DNA of 31,018 nucleotides from DASXBJ01 sp036491755 (GCA_036491755.1 DASXBJ010000086.1:1-31018), one strand, 5' to 3'; shown: positions 12,582 through 21,670, counted from the stretch's first letter. The notes: generated from the letters alone by a model not told the origin. A program made the numbers and translations.

Positions 12582-15005
12582 TCAGTATGTGCGCTTGATG
12601 ACGTCTCGCTCCATCTGCGCGACTGCCCGCGACACAGCATCGAGAAGCGGCGATTTGGCCTGGCGCAGCGCGAACTCGAGCTGACGCAAGAGCGAATACA
12701 GCGCCTTCATGGCCTTGATCGCGTCTCCGATGTCCACGTTGGGCGGCATCGGGATCTTGTCGAGCGCTTCGCCGGAGGACCATCGATAGGCGAAGTCGAT
12801 GTAGTCGTGTGACGGCTGGCGGAGGTTCGGCTCGTCGAGATCGCTCTCCATGTCGGAGAACCGGAAGTACAGGGACCGGATCAGGCGGGCGGTCTGCGCG
12901 ATCGCGGGAGTCGGGTACCGGCGCGGCCCTCTCGCCTGGCGGTCTCTTCCTCCACGCTCCCGATCTTCCGCGGCGAGCATCACGATCACGGCGCACAGCT
13001 CCTCCGGCGTCAGGCCCTCGAACCACCCAAGCCACGCGGCCTCGGCCACCAGGAGCGTGTTCTCGCCGTAGATGCGCGCGGCGAACAGGCCCTTGTCGGT
13101 GGGCCTGTTCCGGGCTAGAAATCCTGTATCGGTGAGGATCGTGCAGAGCCGCCGCAGCTTTCGGGGATACTCGTCCATCTGGCCGACGACCTCGCGCTGG
13201 CCGGCGTCCATCTCCTTCTGCAGCGCACGGATCTCGGCGTACTTCTGCAAGAGCTCGCCAAACCGGGGCGAGCGCACGACCTTCAGCTTCCGCTGCCGCT
13301 CGAGCAACCCTTTGGCCTCGATCTCCAGTCTCTGCAGCACCCGGCTGCCGGAGCTCATGGCCCTCGTGCGGCGGCCGCCGCGAGTGTGCCTCTGGCCGCC
13401 TCCTTCGCGGCGCAACCGCTTGAGCTCGATGCGGATTGCCCGCCTGCGGTCTTCGAGCTTGAAGTACTGTCCAACGTCCTCGATTGACACGTCACGGTCT
13501 TCCCACATGCGGCGCAGATCGGCCAGCTGTTCGCGTACGTTGACGAGGCGCTCTGATGCCTGTGACGCCGCGAGGCGCTTCTGGAACTGGCCGAACGAGC
13601 GCTGCATCAATGCCTCGGCCTCCTCAGGCGTGTACACACGCAGGAGGTTGAGGGCCATGTTGTAGCTGGGCAGGAACTTCGACTCGACGACCAGTGTCGG
13701 CCCCATCGCGACCTCGTAAATCGTGCCCACCTCGACGTCGGACTCCTTGAGGATCACGCCGTGGCCGATGACGTCGATGCCGCGCCGGCCGGCTCGGCCC
13801 ATGAGCTGCGTGAGCTCGCCCGTCGTGAGGTTTGAGAAGTTGACGCCGTCGAACTTCGTGAAGGATGAGACGACAACGCCTCGTGCCGGCATGTTGATGC
13901 CAAGCGCGAGCGTCTCGGTCGCGAACACAACCTTGATGAGCCCGCGCTGGAACAGCTCCTCGACCATCTCCTTGTGGTACGGGAGAAGTCCTGCGTGGTG
14001 CTCGGCCAGGCCGCGCCGCAACAGACGGGCGTCAACCATGCGGCGGAAGAGGGCCTCCTCGTCGTGGTCGGTGAGCGCCTGCAGTCGCTCCGCGGCGACG
14101 CGGTCGATCGCCTCTTTCTCCGCGGCGGTGGTGAGGTCGATCTCGTGATAGGAGCAGCGCTGCAGCGCCTCGCGGCATCCACGCCGCGAGAAGATGAAGT
14201 AGATCGCCGGCAGCATCTCGAATCCACGCAGCTGCTCGATCACGTGCAGGAGGTCGTTCGAAGGCAGGCCTCTATAGCCGCCGATTCGGTAGGACGCCTC
14301 CTCCTCCTGCGCGCCCTTGCTCCACGTGCGCTGGTCGATGCCCCCGTCCTCTTTGAACAGCGGCAGGAGCCGGTTGTTTATGGCCAGCCACATCTTGAGC
14401 TCGACCGGGCGCACGTCATGGAAGACCGTCTCCATCCCGCCGCGGTTCTCCGCCATCCAGTCGGCGATCTCCTGGTAGTTGCCGATCGTCGCGGAAAGGC
14501 CGACCAGCTTGATCCCGGCCGGGGCCTGGATGACAATCTCCTCCCACACGGAGCCCCGGGGAAAGTCGTCGATGTAGTGCACCTCGTCCAGGACCACGTA
14601 GCGGACGCGATCCAGGCGCCCGGGGTCCTCATAGATGAGGTTGCGCAGGATCTCGGTCGTCATGACGACCACCGGCGCATCGTCGTTGATGTTGTTTTCT
14701 CCGGTGACCAGTCCCACCATCGACTCGCCGTGCTCGCGCACGAAGTCGTGGTACTTCTGGTTGCTCAGCGCCTTGAGCGGCGTCGTGTAGAGCACCTTGG
14801 CGCCCTCTTTCAGCGCTCGAAAGATCGCGTACTCGGCCACCATCGTCTTGCCGCTCGACGTGGGCGCGCTCACCAGCACGCCTCCGCGGTCGCGGTCGAG
14901 CTTCTCGATCGCCTCCCTCTGAAAGTCGTCGAGCTGGAACGGGAGGCCCGCCTCAAATTCGTCCAATTGACTCCCGCTCGCCTGGAGCGCGTCTGACGCG
15001 GGCAT
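12582..15005 (-). CDS. helY: DExH-box RNA helicase, Ski2/HelY-like
   Basis: This 807-residue superfamily 2 helicase of the Ski2-like group unwinds RNA, or possibly DNA, with ATP. Visible motifs are FQREAI (28-33), Walker A APTSSGKT (47-54), TTPLKALSNQK (Ia), DEVH (140-143), SAT (171-173), ATETLALGINMPAR (V) and QLMGRAGRRG (400-409). The C-terminal third has the coiled and DSHCT-like part (LTDTGFLARNRPTDKGLFAARI and a helical tail), as in mycobacterial HelY and eukaryotic Ski2/Mtr4. Length is somewhat shorter than HelY (about 900). The ATG at 15005 shares a base with the DUF503 stop (TGATG); GTG at 15008 is possible. No exosome or PNPase partner is nearby. Confidence 0.93.
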   Translation of the reverse strand: MPASDALQASGSQLDEFEAGLPFQLDDFQREAIEKLDRDRGGVLVSAPTSSGKTMVAEYAIFRALKEGAKVLYTTPLKALSNQKYHDFVREHGESMVGLVTGENNINDDAPVVVMTTEILRNLIYEDPGRLDRVRYVVLDEVHYIDDFPRGSVWEEIVIQAPAGIKLVGLSATIGNYQEIADWMAENRGGMETVFHDVRPVELKMWLAINNRLLPLFKEDGGIDQRTWSKGAQEEEASYRIGGYRGLPSNDLLHVIEQLRGFEMLPAIYFIFSRRGCREALQRCSYHEIDLTTAAEKEAIDRVAAERLQALTDHDEEALFRRMVDARLLRRGLAEHHAGLLPYHKEMVEELFQRGLIKVVFATETLALGINMPARGVVVSSFTKFDGVNFSNLTTGELTQLMGRAGRRGIDVIGHGVILKESDVEVGTIYEVAMGPTLVVESKFLPSYNMALNLLRVYTPEEAEALMQRSFGQFQKRLAASQASERLVNVREQLADLRRMWEDRDVSIEDVGQYFKLEDRRRAIRIELKRLRREGGGQRHTRGGRRTRAMSSGSRVLQRLEIEAKGLLERQRKLKVVRSPRFGELLQKYAEIRALQKEMDAGQREVVGQMDEYPRKLRRLCTILTDTGFLARNRPTDKGLFAARIYGENTLLVAEAAWLGWFEGLTPEELCAVIVMLAAEDRERGGRDRQARGPRRYPTPAIAQTARLIRSLYFRFSDMESDLDEPNLRQPSHDYIDFAYRWSSGEALDKIPMPPNVDIGDAIKAMKALYSLLRQLEFALRQAKSPLLDAVSRAVAQMERDVIKRTY

Positions 15006-15307
15006 CACAGCCTCAGCAGCTCCGTCGAGACGTTGGTGACTCGCGCGCCATCGCAGTGCGACTCGATGTATGCCAGTACGGTCGCGAGCACCTCATCAGC
15101 ATGGCGCCCATCCGAGCTCAAGCAGGCGACGGCGATCTCGGCCAGCTGCCAGCGATCAAGCTCCCCAACCTCGGCCGCCGCCACCTTGAATTTTGCCCGG
15201 ACGGTCGTCAGCAGGCCGCTGACCACCTGGCGCTTGGATTTGAGCGAACCTGAGTCCGGCAGATGGAGGACGACTCGGGCGATTCCGACCGCCAGGTTGG
15301 AGGCCAT
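15005..15307 (-). CDS. DUF503 family protein (YlxP-like)
   Basis: This 100-residue protein matches the DUF503/YlxP pattern: VGIARVVLHLPDSGSLKSKR, then VVSGLLTTVRAKFKVAAAEV, and a middle and end of WQLAEIAVACLSSDGRHADEVL and AYIESH. In many bacteria ylxP lies in the nusA-infB-rbfA cluster and is thought to bind ribosomes or RNA. Here it is instead the first gene of an operon with a Ski2-like helicase, to which it is coupled by a one-base overlap. That supports an RNA-related role (inference). The ATG at 15307 has AAGGAA 6 bases upstream, better than the TTG at 15310. Confidence 0.88.
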   Translation of the reverse strand: MASNLAVGIARVVLHLPDSGSLKSKRQVVSGLLTTVRAKFKVAAAEVGELDRWQLAEIAVACLSSDGRHADEVLATVLAYIESHCDGARVTNVSTELLRL

Positions 15308-15319
15308 CAAATTCCTTCT

Positions 15320-15347
15320 TTGAACATTTGAAGCGACATTGCATAAT
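15320..15347 (+). promoter_or_regulatory. Promoter of the oligopeptide ABC transporter operon
   Basis: TTGAAC (15320-15325) and CATAAT (15342-15347) are separated by 16 bases. The predicted start near 15354 leaves a leader of about 55 bases that contains a strong ribosome-binding site (AGGGGAGGAGA, 15393-15403) before the ATG at 15409. Confidence 0.5.
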
Positions 15348-15408
15348 CATCCCCGGGTTCCAAAGCGCCTTTGCTCTGGAGGCTGGCGCAATAGGGGAGG
15401 AGACGTAG

Positions 15409-17139
15409 ATGAGCGTAGACGAGGGTGCGGATGACCATGGTTTCCAGCAGTTCGAGAAGTTCCTTGACGCGTGGTCCAGACGCGACTTTCTGAAAGGCAT
15501 GGGGGCCACTGGGGCCTACCTCGCGTTCAGCGCCGGAATCGTCGAGTTCCTGGATGCGTGTGCCGCCGGAAGCAGCAGCACCGCTCAGACCGGCAAGAAG
15601 GGCGGCCATGTCGTGGAGGGCGCCTTCAGCGACGTTCGCACGTTCAACTCCATGCTCAGCAGCGACACCGCGAGCAACCAGCTGATCGGTTTCATGTTCG
15701 ATGGCCTGCTGAACAGCAGGAAGAACGGCGACCTCGTCGGAGCGCTGGCCCAGGACCTGCCGAAGACGTCATCCGACGGCAAGACTTACACGTTCAAGCT
15801 GCGTCCAAACCTGAAGTGGTCCGACGGCCAGGCCATAACCTCGGACGATGTCAAATTCACCTATCAGCTCGCCTATGACCCCACGTACAAGGATTTCGCG
15901 TCGCCCCGCCGCGGCGATCTCTCCAAGTACATCGCCAGCATCGACACCCCCGATCCACAGACGGTTGTAATCACCACCACGCAGGTTTTCGCGCCCTTCC
16001 TCGCATCGCATGGCCAGTACGGGATCCTCCCCAAGCACGTGCTCGGCAGCCTCACGGGCAAGGAAATGAACACGGCGCCCTTCAACAGCGCGCCGACGGT
16101 GTCAAACGGAGCCTTCAAGTTCGTCAGCTGGCAGAGCGGGCAGCAGGTGACTCTGGCTCGCAACGACAGCTACTGGGCGGGTGCGCCACTGCTCGACTCG
16201 TACATCTACAAAGTGCTGCCTGACTCGACCACTGTGGCAAACCAGCTGAAGACGGGCGAGATCGACATCGGCCCGGTCGACCCAGCGCAATACGACAGTG
16301 TCAAGTCGTCCGGGAACACCAACATCGTCGAGTTCCCGGTCGCCATCTTCGACTTTTACGCCTACAACCTCGACCCCACCAAGCTGGGGGGCAAGTTGTT
16401 CGGTCAGAAGGAGGTCCGCCAGGCGCTGGTCTATGCCCTCGACCGTCAGTCGTGGGTCAACGCGATCTATTTCGGCCACGCCTCGGTCGCCACATCCGTG
16501 GAGCCGCCCACATCGTGGGCTTTCAAGGCCAAGCCACAGGTCGTCTACAACTTCGACAAGGCCAAGGCCAATTCACTGCTGGATGGGGCCGGTTGGGTCA
16601 AGGGCCCCGACGGCATCCGGGCCAAGGACGGTCTCCCGTTGCGGTTTACGATGCACACCAACGCGGGCAACAAGCAGCGGGAGAGCCTGCTGCAGGTGAT
16701 GCAGCAGTCGTGGAAGGACATCGGCGTAGACGCCACACCAACGCTCATCCAGTTCCCGCAGCTGGTCACCGAGATCGTGAGCACGCGCGCCTTCGATATG
16801 TTCCTGGTCGGTTTCAGCTGGACACAGGATCCGGACGAATCCCCGCTCTTCCACTCTCGTAACACGGCTCCGGGCGGCTTCAACGGCGCAGACTTCAAGA
16901 ACCCGGACGTTGATGCGGCGCTGGACGGCGCGCTGGTGACCCTCGACAAGAACAAGCGCAAGCAGCTCTACTACCAGTTCCAGGACATAATGTCCGACCA
17001 GGTTCCGGCTCCGATCCTGATGTTCAACGTCGGATTGTGGGCGACCAGCAAGCGAGTCATGAACGCCGACTTCGGCACGTACAACCAGTTTGGCCAGCGG
17101 CCCTGGATGAACACCGTCTGGGTTACGGACGGCAAGTGA
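15409..17139 (+). CDS. Oligopeptide ABC transporter, substrate-binding lipoprotein (SBP_bac_5), Tat-exported
   Basis: This 576-residue extracytoplasmic binding protein is of the DppA/OppA (cluster C) type. The N-terminus has a 22-residue leader, then SRRDFLKG (23-30), a twin-arginine motif, a hydrophobic segment and FLDAC (Cys51), a lipobox-like site. It is therefore probably exported folded by Tat and anchored as a lipoprotein. SBP_bac_5 features include SDGKTYTFKLRPNLKWSDGQ, SDDVKFTYQ, SNGAFKFVSW, VRQALVYALDRQ and LLDGAGWVKGPDGIRAKDG. The C-terminus has the usual AYxxxQ-like region (QLYYQFQDIM). It heads a five-gene importer operon. Ligands may be peptides, but this family also takes up nickel, sugars and opines, so the substrate is open. 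Confidence 0.93.
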   Translation: MSVDEGADDHGFQQFEKFLDAWSRRDFLKGMGATGAYLAFSAGIVEFLDACAAGSSSTAQTGKKGGHVVEGAFSDVRTFNSMLSSDTASNQLIGFMFDGLLNSRKNGDLVGALAQDLPKTSSDGKTYTFKLRPNLKWSDGQAITSDDVKFTYQLAYDPTYKDFASPRRGDLSKYIASIDTPDPQTVVITTTQVFAPFLASHGQYGILPKHVLGSLTGKEMNTAPFNSAPTVSNGAFKFVSWQSGQQVTLARNDSYWAGAPLLDSYIYKVLPDSTTVANQLKTGEIDIGPVDPAQYDSVKSSGNTNIVEFPVAIFDFYAYNLDPTKLGGKLFGQKEVRQALVYALDRQSWVNAIYFGHASVATSVEPPTSWAFKAKPQVVYNFDKAKANSLLDGAGWVKGPDGIRAKDGLPLRFTMHTNAGNKQRESLLQVMQQSWKDIGVDATPTLIQFPQLVTEIVSTRAFDMFLVGFSWTQDPDESPLFHSRNTAPGGFNGADFKNPDVDAALDGALVTLDKNKRKQLYYQFQDIMSDQVPAPILMFNVGLWATSKRVMNADFGTYNQFGQRPWMNTVWVTDGK

Positions 17140-17193
17140 GCGACGCATAGAGACGTAAGGAAAGCAGGCGGGAGCCGCGTGGGCGGATAGCGG

Positions 17194-18165
17194 GTGCTGG
17201 TCAAATACGTCGCCCGGCGGCTCGTTGCCTCCGTCATCGTCGTCCTGGGGGTGACCGCGGTAACGCTCATCCTCATGGACCGTACGCGCGGCGCGTACGT
17301 TCCCGGCATCGACCTCAACCCGGCCCTGCGACCGGAGGACATCGCTCGCTTGCGGGCCCAGCTCGGTCTCGACGAGCCCTTTTACCAGTGGTATGCGACG
17401 TGGCTGTGGAATGTGCTCCACGGCGACTTCGGGCGCTCGATGATCGACGGCAGCCCTGTGATCAAGCACATTCTCGAGAGGCTGCCCAACACCCTCGAGC
17501 TGACGCTGACGGCGGTCGTGCTCGGAATCGTCCTCTCAGTGCCGCTCGGAGTGCTCGGAGCTTTGCGGCACGGCACCAAAACTGATCACTCGTTGACCGT
17601 GTTCTCGGTCGCCGGGTTTGCGGTGCCGCAGTTCTGGCTCGGGTTGATGCTCATCCTGGTCTTCTCAGTCACGTTCCAGCACAACGGGTGGCCCTGGCTT
17701 CCATCGGGCGGGGTGACGAGTCCTTTCGGCGGAGGAGACCTCGGCGACCGGCTGCTTCACCTGGTCATGCCGGCCACCGTTCTGTCCTTCTTTTATCTGT
17801 CGCTCTGGTCGCGCTTCACGCGGTCGAGCATGCTGGAAGTGCTCTCGCAGGACTACATAAGGACGGCCCGCGCCAAGGGCATGAGCGAGCGCAGGGTCGT
17901 TTACCTGCACGGTCTCCGCAATGCGCTGATACCGCTGGTCACCCTGGTCGGCCTCGAGCTGCCCGGACTGGTCAGCGGCGGACTTATCGTGGAGGTCGTG
18001 TTCAGCTGGCCGGGGCTCGGACGGCTGGCTTTCGAACGCGCGCTGCAGTACGACTACACGACTGTCATGGGCGTTGTCTTCTTCACGACCCTCCTTGTCG
18101 TCGCCGGCAACTTGCTGGCGGACATCCTCTACGCGGTTCTCGATCCGCGAATCAGGTACGCGTGA
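17194..18165 (+). CDS. Oligopeptide ABC transporter permease (DppB-like)
   Basis: This 323-residue inner-membrane permease has six predicted helices. The N-terminal helix VARRLVASVIVVLGVTAVTLIL and the periplasmic LGLDEPFYQWYATWLWNVLHGDFGRS are characteristic of DppB/OppB. The EAA cytoplasmic loop that docks the ATPases reads DYIRTARAKGMSERRVVYLH, followed by GLRNALIPLVTL. The C-terminus reads LLADILYAVLDPRIRYA, as in the family. The start is a GTG, 54 bases after the binding-protein gene, with GC-rich sequence but no strong Shine-Dalgarno. The stop is one base before the next permease gene. Confidence 0.93.
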   Translation: MLVKYVARRLVASVIVVLGVTAVTLILMDRTRGAYVPGIDLNPALRPEDIARLRAQLGLDEPFYQWYATWLWNVLHGDFGRSMIDGSPVIKHILERLPNTLELTLTAVVLGIVLSVPLGVLGALRHGTKTDHSLTVFSVAGFAVPQFWLGLMLILVFSVTFQHNGWPWLPSGGVTSPFGGGDLGDRLLHLVMPATVLSFFYLSLWSRFTRSSMLEVLSQDYIRTARAKGMSERRVVYLHGLRNALIPLVTLVGLELPGLVSGGLIVEVVFSWPGLGRLAFERALQYDYTTVMGVVFFTTLLVVAGNLLADILYAVLDPRIRYA

Positions 18166-18166
18166 G

Positions 18167-19105
18167 ATGGCGGTAATCCATCCCACCGGCGTGCCCGAGC
18201 CCGACCAGGGGCGGGCCCCGTTTGAGGGCGATTCCCGCCGGCCGGCCCAGAGCTACTGGAACGAGTCATGGGAGCGGTTACGCGCCAACCGGATCGGCGT
18301 GGCCGCCGGCGTGGTGATCCTCATCCTTGCCCTGATCGCCATCGCCGCCCCACTCTTCAGCCAGCTCCTCACACACTTCGATCCCACCCGCCAGCATCTT
18401 GTCGACAACTTCCGCCCCCCGGGCCACCCATACCTCCTGGGCACGGACGAGCTCGGACGAGACACGCTGACCCGCCTGATATATGGCGGACGTGTGACCT
18501 TGGGCGTTGCCGCACTCACCGTCGCGCTTTCGCTGACCGTCGGCACGACGGTGGGCCTGCTCGCCGGCTACTACGGCCGCTGGATCGACGACATCCTGAT
18601 GCGCATAGTGGACGTGTTCCTGGCGATTCCCGCGATCTTTCTGTTCATCCTGATGTCGATCCTGTTTCGTCCGAACGCGATCACCCTCGCGGCGATCATC
18701 GCGTCGGTGGGATGGGGCGGAGTCGCACGCCTGGTCCGCGGCGAGGTCCTGTCCGTGAAGCAGCGCGACTTCATCCTGGCCGCCCGTTCGATCGGCGCGC
18801 GCGACCTTCGCCTGATCATCTTTCACATGCTGCCCAACGTGCTCCCGGTGCTGATCGTCGCCGCTAGCCTGGGTGTCGGCCAGATCATCCTGATCGAGGC
18901 GGCCCTCGACTTTCTCGGGCTTGGCATCCAGCCACCCACCGCGAGCTGGGGCAACATGCTCACCAACGCCGAGAGCTATTTCTTCCACTCGTCGTGGCTG
19001 GTCGTGTTTCCGGGGATCACGATCTTCGTGACGGTGCTGGCATCGAACATCTTCGGGAATGCGGTTCGTGACGCCTTCGACCCGCGTCTCAAGCAAACCG
19101 CGTGA
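18167..19105 (+). CDS. Oligopeptide ABC transporter permease (DppC-like)
   Basis: This 312-residue permease is the partner of the DppB-like protein. A 35-residue cytoplasmic tail precedes WERLRANRIGVAAGVVILIL, the OppC_N type first helix. HPYLLGTDELGRDTLTRLIYGGR is the highly conserved DppC/OppC signature. The EAA loop is RDFILAARSIGARDLRLIIFH, with MLPNVLPVLIVAAS after it. The end, FGNAVRDAFDPRLKQ, is typical. The ATG at 18167 begins one base after the previous stop, and the last 4 bases overlap the ATPase gene (GTGA). An earlier in-frame start would lie inside the upstream permease gene and was rejected. Confidence 0.93.
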   Translation: MAVIHPTGVPEPDQGRAPFEGDSRRPAQSYWNESWERLRANRIGVAAGVVILILALIAIAAPLFSQLLTHFDPTRQHLVDNFRPPGHPYLLGTDELGRDTLTRLIYGGRVTLGVAALTVALSLTVGTTVGLLAGYYGRWIDDILMRIVDVFLAIPAIFLFILMSILFRPNAITLAAIIASVGWGGVARLVRGEVLSVKQRDFILAARSIGARDLRLIIFHMLPNVLPVLIVAASLGVGQIILIEAALDFLGLGIQPPTASWGNMLTNAESYFFHSSWLVVFPGITIFVTVLASNIFGNAVRDAFDPRLKQTA

Positions 19106-20091
19106 CCCAGCCCCTGCTCGAGGTCTCGGACCTGCGCACAGTTTTCGCGACCAAGGAAGGGGATGTGAAAGCCGTCGACGGCGTGTCGTTTCACATCGAA
19201 GCCGGAGAGACGCTCGGGATTGTCGGCGAATCCGGTTCCGGCAAATCCGTCACGGCGCTGAGCCTCATGCGGCTCCAGCGTCCAGGCCGGATCATCGGCG
19301 GCAAGGTCATGTTCAAGGGTCGCGATCTGGCTAAAGCTTCAGAGGCCGAGATGCGCGAAATCCGCGGCCAGGAGATCGCCATGATCTTCCAGGACCCGAT
19401 GACATCCCTGAACCCTGTTTTCAGGACGGGATGGCAGGTGTCCGAACCGCTGTTCCTGCACCAGGGGATGAACAAGGCCAAGGCGATGGCGGCGGCCGTC
19501 GGCTTCCTCGGCAAGGTGGGCATTCCGGCGCCGGCCACGCGTGCGCGCGACTACCCGCACCAATATTCCGGCGGCATGCGGCAGCGGGCGATGATCGCGA
19601 TGGGCTTGACCACTGCGCCTCCGGTGTTGATTGCCGACGAGCCGACGACCGCCCTGGATGTCACCATCCAGGCTCAGATTCTCGATCTGCTCCGCAACGT
19701 GAACAGGGAGTTCGGGACCGCCACCATCCTCATCACGCACAACCTGGGGGTTGTGGCCGGCATGTGCGAACGAGTCATGGTCATGTATGCCGGGAAGGTT
19801 GTCGAATCCGGCCCGACGCGAGATGTGTTCGCCCATCCGAAGCATCCCTACACGTGGTCGCTTCTACGGTCCATCCCGAGGCTTGACGACGACGTCCACG
19901 AGCCCCTGCAGGCGATCGATGGGCTGCCGCCGAGTCTTGTCGATCTCCCGAAGGGCTGCGCATTTCACCCCCGCTGCCCGTTCCAGGTCGACCGCTGCTC
20001 GCGCGATCTGCCGCCATTGAACCTGGTCGGTGAGACTCAGCTTGCCGCTTGCTGGGTGACCCAGTCAGGCACAGAGCTGAAGCGTGTCTGA
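19102..20091 (+). CDS. Oligopeptide ABC transporter ATPase (DppD-like)
   Basis: This 329-residue ATPase is one of the two cytoplasmic ATP-binding subunits. Walker A is GESGSGKS, the Q-loop is FQDPMTSLNP, the signature is YSGGMRQR, Walker B is VLIADEPTTALD, and the switch His is in ITHNLG. The oligo_HPY C-terminal region has the Cys pattern CAFHPRCPFQVDRC, which in some homologues carries an iron-sulfur cluster (family knowledge). The GTG start overlaps the upstream stop by 4 bases. It overlaps the second ATPase gene by 8 bases. All motifs needed for ATP hydrolysis are present. Confidence 0.94.
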   Translation: MTQPLLEVSDLRTVFATKEGDVKAVDGVSFHIEAGETLGIVGESGSGKSVTALSLMRLQRPGRIIGGKVMFKGRDLAKASEAEMREIRGQEIAMIFQDPMTSLNPVFRTGWQVSEPLFLHQGMNKAKAMAAAVGFLGKVGIPAPATRARDYPHQYSGGMRQRAMIAMGLTTAPPVLIADEPTTALDVTIQAQILDLLRNVNREFGTATILITHNLGVVAGMCERVMVMYAGKVVESGPTRDVFAHPKHPYTWSLLRSIPRLDDDVHEPLQAIDGLPPSLVDLPKGCAFHPRCPFQVDRCSRDLPPLNLVGETQLAACWVTQSGTELKRV

Positions 20092-21103
20092 AACCGCGCG
20101 CAGCCACCTGAAACGCGCCTGGACTTCCGCCGATCCGCTCATGTCCGCCCGCGGCCTGAAGGTCTGGTTCCCGGTGGCCTCAGGCGTCCTCCAGCGCACG
20201 ACGGCGCACGTGCGCGCCGTGGACGGGGTGGACATCGACATCATGAAAGGCGAGACCGTCGGCCTCGTAGGAGAGTCAGGCTGCGGCAAGTCCACCCTCG
20301 GAAGGACCCTGATAAGGCTGATCGATCCCACCGCCGGAACGATCGAGTTTCGAGGCGAGGACATCAGCAACGTGCACGGAGAGTCGCTTCGCGCGAGACG
20401 GCGCGAGATGGCGATGATCTTTCAGGACCCTTACTCATCACTGGATCCCCGGCAGACCGTCGGCGACATCGTCGGCGAGCCGATCGACATCTTCGGCCTG
20501 GCGAAGGGCCGAGAGCGGCAGGACCGGATCTACGAGCTGCTTCGCGTGGTCGGAATGAATCCTCGGTTCGCCGATCGCTATCCGCATGAGTTCTCCGGCG
20601 GCCAGAGGCAGAGGGTCGGCATTGCGCGGGCGCTTGCGGTCGAGCCCAGCTTCATCGTCTGTGACGAGCCGATCTCCGCCCTCGACGTCTCCATCCAGGC
20701 CCAGATCATCAACCTGCTGGAAAATCTGCAGGCGAAATTCGACCTCACATACCTGTTCATCGCACACGACCTGTCGGTCGTCAAGCACATCTCGGACAGG
20801 GTCGCGGTCATGTACCTCGGCAAGATCGTCGAGGAGGCGCCTGCACGCGAGCTTTACCACCATCCGCGCCATCCCTATACGGGTTCGCTCTTGTCAGCGA
20901 TCCCGATTCCAGACCCGGCGGTCGAGATGGGACGCGAGCGGGTCATCCTGCAGGGCGACGTCCCATCGCCCGTCAACCCGCCGTCGGGCTGCAGGTTTCG
21001 TACACGGTGTCCTCGGGCGCGCGAGCGATGCGCCGAGTCCGAGCCGCCGCTGGAATCGTTCGGCGCCGAGCACAAGGCGGCATGCTTCTTTCCATTAGAT
21101 TGA
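20084..21103 (+). CDS. Oligopeptide ABC transporter ATPase (DppF-like)
   Basis: This 339-residue ATPase is the second energy-coupling subunit of the importer. Walker A is GESGCGKST, the Q-loop is FQDPYSSLDPRQ, the signature is FSGGQRQRVGIARAL, Walker B is FIVCDEPISALD, and the switch is IAHDLS. The C-terminal oligo_HPY stretch contains CRFRTRCPRARERC. An N-terminal extension of about 20 residues precedes the first strand (ARGLKVWFPV). The GTG start lies inside the last 8 bases of the DppD-like gene. After the stop, 21 bases precede pyrE on the same strand, so the operon may continue into pyrimidine genes. Confidence 0.94.
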   Translation: MSETARSHLKRAWTSADPLMSARGLKVWFPVASGVLQRTTAHVRAVDGVDIDIMKGETVGLVGESGCGKSTLGRTLIRLIDPTAGTIEFRGEDISNVHGESLRARRREMAMIFQDPYSSLDPRQTVGDIVGEPIDIFGLAKGRERQDRIYELLRVVGMNPRFADRYPHEFSGGQRQRVGIARALAVEPSFIVCDEPISALDVSIQAQIINLLENLQAKFDLTYLFIAHDLSVVKHISDRVAVMYLGKIVEEAPARELYHHPRHPYTGSLLSAIPIPDPAVEMGRERVILQGDVPSPVNPPSGCRFRTRCPRARERCAESEPPLESFGAEHKAACFFPLD

Positions 21104-21124
21104 GGCGGTGATCAGGGCGTCTCG

Positions 21125-21670
21125 TTGAGCTCGGCCGAAACCTCGCTGATCGAGCGCACCTCTTTAGGGCGAGACCTGGTCCAGGCCTCATACCTCAAAG
21201 GCGATTTCGTCTTGCGCTCCGGCAAACGGTCGAACCGCTACTTCGACAAGTTCATGTTCGAGACCGATCCGGCCCTCCTCAAGCGCCTCGGCAAGCACCT
21301 CGCCGCGCTCGTGCCAAAGCAGACTCAGCGCCTGGCGGCTCCGGAGCTCGGCGCGGTGCTCTTGGGCGGCGCGGTCTCGATGGAGACGGGCCTTCCGCTC
21401 GTGCTCGTACGCAAGGAGCCGAAAGGCTACGGCACTGCCAAGCAGCTCGAGGGCCGGGCCAGCGCGGGGGAGCGGGTGACGGTGATCGAAGATGTCGTCA
21501 CGACCGGCGGCGATTCCGTGCGCTCGGCCCAGGTTCTGCGGGACGCGGGGCTGGAGGTCATCCACCTCGTTGTCGTGCTCGATCGCGGCGAGGGTGGGGA
21601 GGAGAACATTCGCAACGCCGGCATCCCATACTCGCCGCTTTTTCGCATTCAAGACCTGGACCTTGACTGA
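21125..21670 (+). CDS. pyrE: Orotate phosphoribosyltransferase
   Basis: This 181-residue enzyme makes orotidine 5'-phosphate from orotate and PRPP, the fifth step of UMP synthesis. The PRPP-binding motif is VTVIEDVVTTGGDS (about residues 119-132). The flexible active-site loop is RKEPKGYGTAKQLEG, and SGKRSNRYFDK near residues 31-41 matches the N-terminal substrate loop (SGxxSxxYxD). The start is a TTG with a poor ribosome-binding site; no better in-frame start lies nearby. The end overlaps the dihydroorotase gene by 8 bases, so the two are likely made together. Length is slightly below the E. coli enzyme (213) but normal for this group. Confidence 0.92.
   Translation: MSSAETSLIERTSLGRDLVQASYLKGDFVLRSGKRSNRYFDKFMFETDPALLKRLGKHLAALVPKQTQRLAAPELGAVLLGGAVSMETGLPLVLVRKEPKGYGTAKQLEGRASAGERVTVIEDVVTTGGDSVRSAQVLRDAGLEVIHLVVVLDRGEGGEENIRNAGIPYSPLFRIQDLDLD

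Noticed and set aside
13974..14996. Plus-strand frame of 340 codons
   Set aside because: It is antisense to the helicase motif-rich region and shows no recognisable domain.
16573..17469. Minus-strand frame of 298 codons
   Set aside because: It is antisense to the binding-protein and permease genes, with no family features.
21492..21662. N-terminal extension of the dihydroorotase
   Set aside because: This stretch is the pyrE gene in another frame; amidohydrolase similarity begins at the TTG 21663.
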